A stretch of 64,000 bases of DNA, taken from assembly GCA_030765045.1 (NCBI GenBank), contig CM060962.1:267461330-267525329 (forward strand), read 5' to 3'. Both the position numbers and the translations under genes were made by a program. Below are positions 55,669-64,000 of the stretch, piece after piece (the stretch's first letter is position 1; every line of letters begins with the position of its first letter). The stretch comes from Tenodera sinensis (Eukaryota; Arthropoda; Insecta; Mantodea; Mantidae). Below the pieces are notes generated by a model. It made no database searches, was not told where the DNA came from, and worked only from the letters and a program-made list of their open reading frames with translations.

Positions 55669-55764
55669 CTCTAGAAGCTGGTAACCTGATTCAAAAGAAA
55701 GAGAACACATTGTACTGAAAATCTGAAAGGTACTAAACAAAGCTTGTTATGAGATGCATTTTAA

Positions 55765-56035
55765 GATGTCTAGTGGTAGCGCTATTGCCGCTGGCGCAGA
55801 GGAATCGGGTTCAATCGCCGGTACCAGACAGGGAATTTTTCCCCTGCTGGGAGGTCTGGCCTCGTTAGGTCCTTGAGGGGCCAATGAGGAGCTACTTGAT
55901 AAAGAAGTAGAGACCGAGGTCGAGAAGGCCGCATAACCAGCTGGGAAGGCTCGGGGCGCTGACCACATCCCACCCTCCCATTCTGCACCCCACTCCTAAT
56001 TCCTTGGCCCAAGAAGGGCATTTACGCGTTGGGGT
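55765..56035 (+). mobile_element. SINE-A, copy 4
   Basis: Diverged head with TAGTGGTAGCGC and the B-box-like GGGTTCAATCGCC, then TCTGGCCTCGTTAGGTCC, GGGGCCAATGAGGAGCTACTTG, CGCATAACCAGC and CACATCCCACCCTCC as in the other copies. Confidence 0.85.
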
Positions 56036-56039
56036 TATT

Positions 56040-56080
56040 ATTATAGTTACTACATGTACCTGGTAGAGAAAGTAAAAATA
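56040..56080 (-). mobile_element. W870 terminal fragment
   Basis: TTACTACATGTACCTGGTAG, then AGAAAGTAAAAAT, equals the W870 5' terminus read on the minus strand (compare 26860-26888). Confidence 0.5.
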
Positions 56081-57572
56081 GCAGCATAGAATGATCATGA
56101 TAAATAGCAGAAAAGTGCATATGTAATGTTAGTGATGTAGGATGTGATTGGAGCAATTTAAATATTTGCAGAATAATTCTTATTTAAAACTTTTTATATA
56201 GGAGTTCTAACTGGGAGACAGGAAAATATTAAAATTTTGGTGGACTGGAAGTAAATAGTGACTCAGGCGGGAGATATTAGCGAAGATCAAGGCAAGGGTT
56301 CTTCGTGACTTAATTGAGTAGGTAAGTTTGAGGTAGAATCAGATATTTTAAGGTTTCTGAAAATTAAACAGTTTAAAACATACCCTAGCAAGGGAGACGC
56401 AGTGTATAAAAGGTTCAATAATTGCAGCTAATAGTGCAACGAAACCGGATGCCTTGTTGCGAGTTAAAGTCGCTATATCATCCCTTATATGGTGTTAGTT
56501 CACCTTCCCAAACAGCGAACCAGGATGGCGATGTTGCGACATGTAGTATTCCTTTTTACCCTCCTCTATTATCATTTTCATAATTAAGGCCATTATTGTC
56601 CACGTATGTGAAATCAAATTGTATGGAGCATTGAGTACTCCAGTCATTTTCATAAAGCTAATAGTGAAAACGTGTTCGAGGGCTACTCAAGGCATCTAAC
56701 TTGCAGCGTTTGCAACAAGAAAGCAATTTTGGGCCTAAACAAACACCAAACCCCCATTCTGAAATTTATGCTACCTCTCCCCTAGCCCCGCCTACCATCT
56801 GCGTCACGTTTCTCTACTTTCCCTTCTGCCATAACCGCAATCTTATTAATCCCCCTCCCCCCTGTCCTATGTGTGATCCATAGCCGTAATATAATATAGT
56901 CTGCAACTCAATTTCACAGCACCATACTCTCAAAACTTTTAAATCACTTTCGAAACCCTCTCTGGAATACCACCCCTATTAATTCCCCTTCCTCTCCACC
57001 TTGTGTGTAACCCTTGCAACTCAGCAAAGATTATACAACGTTATGTTTGTTTCCATGCCAGGGATTTGAGACTTTACTCTCTGATCCGAACCTTTTTATG
57101 CGAGAGCTTCTGAAAACTTTTCTTTTTCATGGGGATATTAGGTCCTGCGAGGCTGGCATAATTCGGTTCTTTCAGGGATTAAGGCTTCTGAATTTTCCAG
57201 CCTCAACCACCATCCATTTATATTCTTCCTAAACATGTATCTCCTTGCGAAATAGGATTTTTTCTGCCTGCTTTTAGAAATATTTAGTTCATACTTGTTT
57301 GCTCATTATGGATTCCACTTAAGCGACTGCCGGTTATACCGAAAGAAGGGTGGACCAATGGAGAGTATTGGGATCCCCTCTGAAACAACTGGTACTCTTA
57401 AAAAGGGCGTAAAATGTTCTCGCTAAGGGAAAAGATATACGGGAGTACATGTAAACATCCCTCAATGATTTGTTTCCAGCACAGTTATAAGGTGTTCGCA
57501 AGTTACCCAAGTTCTACCACTCATACAAGACAAATGTAATCTCAAGCAATATTTTTATTTTTTTATTTTTAT
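56081..57572. other. No recognisable gene; C/T-rich tract at 56740-57010
   Basis: 56740-57010 is strongly pyrimidine-rich (many CCCCT and CCTCC runs) with what looks like an internal partial duplication around TTATTAATCCCC and CTATTAATTCCC. Frames at 56701-56883 and 57014-57232 are not supported. Confidence 0.45.
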
Positions 57573-57581
57573 TCTCTCTCT

Positions 57582-57619
<38 letters not shown>
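57573..57619. repeat. (CT)n microsatellite with C8 interruption
   Basis: Short CT run broken by a C run. Confidence 0.95.
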
Positions 57620-57622
<3 letters not shown>

Positions 57623-57990
57623 TCCTTTTTTGGCATGCAGTATTTTTACTGCTCGGAAATCTTCACAAAATTTGAAACAAATCCAATTTCTTTGAGCAAA
57701 AACTGGGAAAATAAATCCACCAGATGTAACGACAGAACAAATCTGAATGTTTGCAAGTATGCACACAATACTTTATAGCAGAGGTTGCCCAGGTTCTCAT
57801 ATTAACCATCAGAGAATAAATCACCACATAATTTCAGATAACAACAATAAACTCGCAAGCACAAGGCATTAGTTTTAAAATATAGCGTTTTGTTAAACTA
57901 AAATCTGTTAATAACTTATGTAATTAAATGCCTAACAAATCATCAGTCTTTCATCCATAGCTTCATGACATGTAACTAAGAGGCAATATA
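57620..57990. other. No recognisable feature
   Basis: AT-rich sequence in front of the transposon at 57995. Confidence 0.5.
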
Positions 57991-57994
57991 CCTA

Positions 57995-58848
57995 CACTGT
58001 GTCCCAAAAACATAAACATTTAGTACGTTGTGCGGGAAGGCAAACTGATTGGTTTTCAGATAGGTACCTCTGTCCGGAAATTGACGGTTTGGACGCTGTA
58101 GCGTATCCAAGTGAGAGATGGGTGTACCTTCACATTTCGTTAGTAACCAACACTCTACGTTACAAACGGGCTTCGAACTGTATATATGCAACGTCATTGC
58201 AGAACCTATATCGACGGTGGTGAGCCTCAAGTGCATGACCGATTGTTTTGAAGATTTTCAATCGCTCCGTAGTCTCCAGCTATGAGGTCCTCCATAAGGT
58301 CCTGACGTTACAGGAGGTCCTGACTCTTCATACAACTCCACAGAAAATTGTCGAGAGGTGTCAAATCTGGCAACCGTGCTGACCGTGGAACTGGTTCACT
58401 TTTACCAATCCATCGATCTGAATATGCGAGGTTGAGGCAATTCCATAAATTTACATCAAAGTGTGCTGGAGCTCAAGTCGGCTATTTCAACAACTGTGTA
58501 ATGGAACGTATCGCACTGCTGTTAAAACGTTACTGTACTGGAAACTACACAAGTAACGCAGTAGGATGCGTTCCAAGGACTCTATGGAGCAGTTTAGCGC
58601 ATGAGCAGGAATGTTATCATGCTCAGGCCATTCATCCCAGTACACAGATGGCTAAAGGGTTGTATACCTTCCGTATTAAGGTACCAAAACGAACGATAAC
58701 AAATTATCACAACCGTTCGTTCTCAAAATTCGACGCTCTCCAGCATCCAAACCGTGCATTCCCGGAGAGGGCTTCCTATTTGAAAACCGATCAGCTTGCC
58801 ATCCCGCACAATAGACTAAGCGTTGTCGGTATTTCATGGGACACCCAG
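57995..58848 (-). mobile_element. DDE transposon, 854 bp, with long (about 110 bp) inverted ends
   Basis: Left end CACTGTGTCCCA and inverted right end CTGGGTGTCCCA, flanked by TA (57993-57994, 58849-58850). The inverted similarity goes on for about 110 bp: TTGTGCGGGAAGGCAAACTG versus TTGTGCGGGATGGCAAGCTG, GGTTTTCAGATAGG versus GGTTTTCAAATAGG, ACGGTTTGGACGCTG versus ACGGTTTGGATGCTG. The inside holds the C-terminal half of a transposase on the minus strand. An internally deleted, non-autonomous copy. Confidence 0.82.
58200..58425 (-). pseudogene. Mariner-related transposase, C-terminal fragment
   Basis: Minus strand: SDRWIGKSEPVPRSARLPDL, then TPLDNFLWSCMKSQ, matches the RWIG.G.P..WP.RSPDLTPLDFFLWG block of an insect IS630/mariner-related family; the Asp of PDLTPLD is the last catalytic acid. 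It continues EDLIAGDYGAIENLQNNRSC (family: DL...I..A...I) and runs into the 3' inverted end. Frameshifts and stops are present. The same broad family left the deleted copy at 19916-20231. Confidence 0.7.
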
Positions 58849-58914
58849 TATATTCAGTACTTTTATGTTTATTCTCACACGCAAGCATACCCTCAGATAA
58901 TGATCCCGTAATTC

Positions 58915-58995
58915 ACCTCTGGAGCAGCTGGTAGCAGACCAGAAGATAGAAGACCGAGATTGAAGACGGCGTCATAAAGATGACGCATACATAGA
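58915..58995 (+). repeat. Dispersed repeat U, copy 3 (left part)
   Basis: CTGGAGCAGCTGGTAGCAGA, then GACCGAGATTGAAGACGGCG and AGATGACGCATACAT, match 23810-23888. It lies directly in front of the solo LTR at 59012. Confidence 0.6.
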
Positions 58996-59011
58996 GCCGG
59001 CTGCGACATAT

Positions 59012-59618
59012 TGTGATAAACAAGCGACAAAATCAGTCCAATTATTTTTCTGTCACTTTATTCTCCTCCTAAACTTTGCACAACACAGTTCTCTTTTACT
59101 GACATTATCACAATATTCAGTCTTTCGTGATATTACAAGTCACAACTGTTTCCTTCTCGTATCCCTGAGTCACTCCTTCCTGTCTTTCTTCATGTTCTCT
59201 GTCTCTCAAACACTATCTCTGACGATACAATCACTCAACACTCATTACAAAATCTTCACTTGGCCGCGACGTATCTTCCACGACGACAGTACCACACAAA
59301 CAACTCTCTCGCACTCACTGACACACTGACCAACATAACAACTGCCTGTCCTCACGTGAAGCTTAAGTTTTTATAGCGGCGATGACGTAGCCAGATCTTT
59401 GTCGGACGTCTACAAACACGTCGGATGCCGAACACACATAGAATGCTCTGGAGAACACTGTGTATTGCCGCCTGACTGTCAGTCACGTGTTCGCTCGCGT
59501 GAATGGTGTGAGGAAGCTTCAGCTTGAGTGCCTTTGTTACGCACCGCGCCAGTGGGGTGGGACAACCCGGCCCTATTCGTCCTTTGTTGTGTTGCCACTG
59601 CCGTAGGGCGCCGTCACA
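59012..59618 (-). mobile_element. Solo LTR (family LTR-1), best-preserved copy, minus orientation
   Basis: Starts TGTGATAAAC and ends CCGTCACA (on its own strand TGTGACGG...ATCACA), flanked by ATAT on both sides (59008-59011, 59619-59622). On the minus strand it holds CTATAAAAAC (TATA box, 59366-59375) and AATAAAG about 40 bp before its 3' end, so promoter and poly(A) signal are in order. 607 bp. It matches 38208-38658 and 52770-53351. No internal region on either side. Confidence 0.88.
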
Positions 59619-59699
59619 ATATTAATTCATTTTTGAGCGTCTATTTACAGATAGAATGATTCGAGCACTGATATTAGTCCTCTTGTCAAGTTGTTGTAG

Positions 59700-59935
59700 T
59701 GTTTAACGCCCGCTTTTACTACATACGGCACCGCAGGCGGTGACACTGATGATACATGGAATGAAGATAGAGTACCGGTGGAATGAGATGGCGGGGAAAA
59801 CCGGAGAATCCGGAGGAAACCCACCCCAGCGCCGCTTCGTCCACCACACAAATCCCACTTGCGGTGTCTGGGATCGAACGCGGGCCGCTTTGGTGAGAAG
59901 CGAATGGTCTGACCACTCGGCTACGGCGCGCCTCT
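59700..59935 (-). mobile_element. SINE-D (tRNA-derived)
   Basis: Minus-strand head GCGCGCCGTAGCCGAGTGGT, then CAGACCATTCGC and the B box CGTTCGATCCC. GCCGAGTGGT is the type II (Leu/Ser) tRNA A-box pattern. The body GGTTTCCTCCGGATTCTCCG, TTTTCCCCGCCATCTCATTC and TACTCTATCTTCATTCC is seen partly at 5990-6060. Confidence 0.82.
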
Positions 59936-60119
59936 TACAAAGTCTAGAGGAATTGTGCAGTAGTTGTAAAAAACAAACAAATAGTCTTCCCTGTACTTCT
60001 CCGTCTGCAGATCATTATAGTGCGAATTAATTAAACGCCTGACGGTTGAATGTTATATAATGGTTCGAAAGTCGTGAATAATTCAATGTAATGCAGACAA
60101 CCGTTTCTTTTTATAAATA

Positions 60120-60193
60120 TAGCAGGCCAAACAAAAGTAGCTCGTGGGCCGGGTTCAGTCCCCGGGCCGTATTTTGGCAAGCCCTGCTTTAGG
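60120..60193 (-). mobile_element. Possible hAT element end
   Basis: On the minus strand CAGGGCTTGCCAAAATACGG, then CCCGGGGACTGAACCCGGCC, the CAGGGNTNGCCAA...CGGCCCG pattern of Charlie-like hAT ends. The element body would lie to the left; no partner end was found. Confidence 0.4.
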
Positions 60194-60597
60194 AAGAGGA
60201 AGTGAATGGCTAAATATTGTTATGTTCTATGTCTTGTGTCGTTCTTGCTATTGCAAATCAGGCATGCGATCCCGAAGATTGAGTTTTGAGGACGATTCCA
60301 GTGCACGAGAAACATTCGAGGACGGCCCAAGTGGAGATGAAAATAAGCAGAGAGAGCCAATCCCCTCTTAAGGGAAGGCAACTATAAGTCCTTGTAAACT
60401 CACCCTAGCTCACGAATGAATAGAGTTTAAGTGGGTATTCGGGCTTGAAGAGGACTAGTTCACGGTAACATTTTAGATAGGAAATTTATGTTTACTGTGC
60501 CTGCACAATATACGATAATTTATTATATTATATTATTATAAGTAAAGGCCGGAGGGATATGCACTCGCATGCGATATAAGTTAGCTGGACGCTGAGT
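60194..60597. other. Unassigned
   Basis: The open frame 60144-60371 ends SFEDDSSARETFEDGPSGDE plus a basic tail; no family recognised. Confidence 0.35.
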
Positions 60598-61254
60598 ATG
60601 AATGACGTCAGAAGTACAGCACGGCCATCAAATGTGCAAACAATTAGCACTAGAAGCAAAAGTCGAAAACAACGTACCGTGGTATTCTGCACAATAATAT
60701 TTACAAGATGGGGTACTTGGAGAGAGGCCGTCACATATTATGCGATGCATTACAATGAAATTGTAGATGTTATTAGCGCTCTATGTGATGCAGATTCATC
60801 TGCTATTGTAACTGCAAAGTCTCTGATATCGCATGAACTATCAGAAAATCTTCAATTCATATCCAACAATTTTGCAGTGTTGCCCAAAGCTATTAAACCA
60901 TTAGGGAAAAAAAAACGAGTTTGGAGATGTCCAAGAGCATAAACATAATAGAAGACTTAGCTAATTCAATTAACAGGATACCTTTTGTGCCAGGTATCGA
61001 AAAGGTGAAAACTAAATTCCAGAAAATTGTAAACAAAAATATTCGTTATCAAGCTATGTGTAAAATTGTGAAAATCCGAAAACACGCCAGACGATAGAGT
61101 GGAATTCTTTACATTTGCACCTCTGACATCGTGTGACGTAGAAAAAAGTTGTTCTCTGTTTAAAAACTGCTTCAGTGATAGATGTCGAAATTTCGCATTT
61201 AATAATTTACGTATGTACATTGTAACCCAGTGTGACGATATTATAGTTAATAAA
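60598..61254 (+). pseudogene. hAT-type transposase, C-terminal two thirds, frameshifted
   Basis: The first frame (60598-60942) contains FTRWGTWREAVTYYAMHYNE, then IVDVISALCDADSSAIVTAK and LQFISNNFAVLPKAIKPLGK, as in CGGBP1/ZBED-related hAT proteins (TRWGTW...A.YY). After a shift at an A8 run (about 60907-60914) it continues SINIIEDLANSINRIPFVPG and KFQKIVNKNIRYQAMCK. After another shift comes FFTFAPLTSCDVEKSCSLFK, NCFSDRCRNFAFNNLRMYIV and TQCDDIIVNK plus stop, the C-terminal dimerisation block (FAP.TS.DVER.FS..K..LSDRR..F...NL). The N-terminal zinc finger and first catalytic acid are missing. Confidence 0.8.
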
Positions 61255-61989
61255 TAGCACATGTATAAGCGTTTAAGTGCAATTCCAGAATGCATAGTGT
61301 ATGATGCTTGTAGATTGTGCTGCAGTGAGGCGGTTTTCATGGTCAGGCAGTGCCTACCTGCAGTTGTTTACATGCGCGAGCGATAGCGCTAAACTCCATG
61401 TGCAGTATACCTATGGAATAATGCACACGCCTCCGGCCTTTAATTATAAACTACGTTCACTCAATTTGAAATGCACAAGGTTGCAAATAGAAGAATTATT
61501 AAGATAAATAATGTTCTGGAACTTTTTAGGAGAGGTTCGGCTCTTCTGGCACACATAGCTGTTCCAGCTCAATCTTTAGCCAAAGAAGATCCCACAAATG
61601 AAGACATTGTATGTTGTTTGACTTGCGTTGGTGTTTTTTCAAGATGTGTGGGTTTCTGATCACGTAGAACTTCGAAATGGCATCCCTCAAAACCGGATAA
61701 ACGTCCTAGTTGTGCAGTCGACTCAATATTCCATCCATTTCATTTTTATTCCTTTTAAATGTAAAGTGACTTTTGAAATATTCGTGGCGTATGCTTCCGT
61801 GAATTGAGCCATAAAAATTCCTTCAGATCGAACCCAAGATGTATTAAAAGCTGTCTAGCGGTCACTACATTCTGCTTGTTTTCCATCATGTCGCACAAGT
61901 GTGCAAAAGTGTGTTTTCATAGTTGTTGCTTGACTTTTAAAAACGAAAGCAACGTATCGAAAAATGGGTTTTACTTTCTCTGCCACATA
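61255..61989. other. No recognisable gene or element
   Basis: Frames at 61301-61507, 61471-61659 and 61804-62001 (plus) have no recognisable domain. The first 200 bp may be transposon 3' sequence. Confidence 0.45.
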
Positions 61990-62395
61990 TGTAGCAAGTA
62001 AAGAAGTATTACATTTCACCCATCAACTTGATATTAAGGTTTCACAGGAAATGCATTTTTTCAGGTCCCTTGAATTAAGGACACATTTTTAAAAACGAGT
62101 GTATGTGTGTATGTGTTTGTGTTTGTGTTTCTGTGAGCAACATAGTTTAAAAGCCAAAACTTGGAAAAAATATTACACCTGGAAAAGCCATGGAAAAAGA
62201 GATCGAGCGCTGTAACATGTGCTTTCGAATGTTACAGCGCTCAAAAAAATTGTCCATGGCTGTAGCTAAGTCCACAATCTTCCAAAGATGCAAAAGAAGT
62301 TTTCAAGAAACTCCTTCCCCAGACTGCCCCTTACATGGAAATGCTTCAATATTTGTTTGTTTTCTTAAATAATGAGTCTAAAGGCTGCGGCTAAA
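61990..62395 (+). mobile_element. W870 repeat, 5' half, with an inserted hairpin
   Basis: AAGTATTACATTTCACCCATC, TTTCACAGGAAATGCATTTT, the GT-rich stretch (62100-62138), AACATAGTTTAAAAGCC, then after the hairpin CAAGAAACTCCTTCCCCAG and CTTACATGGAAATGCTTC, as in the family. The 76-bp hairpin at 62186-62261 is not in other copies. Confidence 0.7.
62186..62261. repeat. Two-step hairpin, 14-bp perfect inner and 9-bp outer stem
   Basis: Inner arms GAGCGCTGTAACAT (62205-62218) and its exact complement at 62229-62242, loop of 10 nt. Outer arms AGCCATGGA (62186-62194) and TCCATGGCT (62253-62261), with 10-nt bulges on both sides. Confidence 0.92.
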
Positions 62396-62458
62396 ATATC
62401 GTACGACATAGGCAAAAAGGTACATAGAAAGAAAAAAAGGATAGAGACTGAGGAAAAA

Positions 62459-62702
62459 AAGGAAAGAAAGAAAGGAACGGAGGAAGGAAGGAAGGAAGGA
62501 AGGGAGGAAGAAAGGAAGGAAGGGAGGGAGGAGGAGGAAGGAAGGAGGGAAGGAATTAGGGAGGGAGAAAGGTAGGGAGGGAGGGAGGGAGAAAGGGAGG
62601 GAGGGAGGCAGGGAGGGAGGAAGGAAGGAAGGAAGGAAGGAAGGAAGGAAGGAAGGAAGGAAGGAAGGAAGGAAGGAAGGAAGGAAGGAAGGAAGGAAAG
62701 AA
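62459..62702. repeat. (GGAA/GGGA)n array, about 240 bp
   Basis: Imperfect at the left, pure GGAA at the right. Ser/Pro/Phe-rich minus frames here are artefacts. Confidence 0.97.
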
Positions 62703-62794
62703 ACAAACATACAAAGTAAGTAAGAAAGAAGGAAATAAACAAAAAAGAAAAATGTGTTTCAAATTACTTCTTAACCAGGATAACCGTTATTATA

Positions 62795-62990
62795 TCTAGC
62801 GAGTTAGCTTCGCAGTAGAGCTTTTGGGAACCCGTTTTGATTTCTCGTGGCCATCCATTCTAACAACGGGTTTTTTCAGTGGGTTTTCCCTGGTGAGTAA
62901 GGCAAATGCTGAAGTGGTATGTTCTACCACGGCTCTTCTCTCTCCCATTTCCTTTCATTTCATTTCCTCCTTTCATGTAACAGAAACAGT
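62795..62990 (+). mobile_element. SINE-C, copy 4 (diverged)
   Basis: TAGCGAGTTAGCTTCGCAGT, a decayed B box CGTTTTGATTTCTCGTGGCC, then GGGTTTTTTCAGTGGGTTTT, CCCTGGTGAGTAAGGCAAATGC and a tract of TTTCATTTCATTTCC near the end, as in copy 2. Confidence 0.7.
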
Positions 62991-63059
62991 GTTTATAAGA
63001 GTTCCTTATGTGCATTAGCAACAGTAATCTTTGCGACAGTAAGGAAATTTAAAGGTAAC

Positions 63060-64000
<941 letters not shown>

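Noticed and set aside
62365..62762. Ser-Phe-Leu-Pro repeat frames on the minus strand
   Set aside because: Translation of a GGAA/GGGA array.

Overview
This is an intron-poor-looking, gene-desert stretch of an animal nuclear genome, most probably a large-genome insect. The pieces that point that way are tRNA-headed SINEs, several non-LTR retrotransposons, Tc1, piggyBac, Harbinger and hAT remnants, solo LTRs, and very abundant micro- and minisatellites. The C-terminal LINE signatures and the mix of families are those I associate with hemimetabolous insects (cockroach, termite or orthopteroid genomes), but the species cannot be fixed from this window. No intact protein-coding host gene, rRNA or functional tRNA gene was found. 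Every long open frame is either a decayed transposon protein or an artefact of simple repeats. Layout: 1-3.2 kb holds the 3' end of a Jockey-like LINE, a tRNA-SINE and a lone promoter-like cluster. 3.4-8 kb is dominated by one dispersed, non-coding family of about 870 bp (called W870 here), at least a dozen copies of which lie in this window on both strands. Next come a Harbinger transposase remnant (8.0-8.5 kb), a SINE-A copy, a small unidentified coding remnant (10.1-10.3 kb) and a W870 copy split by a SINE with a target-site duplication (10.6-11.5 kb). 11.5-16.9 kb has four LINE fragments, one ending in a perfect hairpin. 19-20.5 kb has remnants of three transposases. 22.5-22.9 kb is a GGN array. 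The clearest structure is at 28.67-31.14 kb: a Tc1-type transposon with 31-bp inverted repeats and TA target sites, carrying inside it a 1.2-kb piggyBac-type element with TTAA target sites, whose own coding region has been invaded by a GAT/GGT expansion. 32-38 kb contains two more LINE pieces (ORF1/endonuclease start, and RT plus RNase H), a 679-bp MITE and an unidentified decayed coding piece. A solo LTR at 38.2 kb belongs to the same family as those at 52.8 and 59.0 kb. 40-46.1 kb is mostly satellite: a LINE tail that runs into about 640 bp of GAT/GGT, a 1-kb GTGA/GTTA array, a potential G-quadruplex, and a 2-kb purine-only minisatellite with a 31-bp unit that opens all three frames on one strand. 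53.9-58.9 kb has a 389-bp MITE, a 179-bp hAT-type MITE with 8-bp duplications, and an 854-bp DDE transposon with TIRs of about 110 bp. 60.6-61.3 kb is a hAT-type transposase remnant. The window ends in a (TAAA)n array that becomes a perfect (TAAG)n array of at least 868 bp, open at the window edge. These elements do not work together as a pathway. The order of events can be read from the nesting: Tc1 before piggyBac, W870 before SINE-C, LINE insertion before tail expansion. Family assignments rest on motifs read by eye; no database search was possible.
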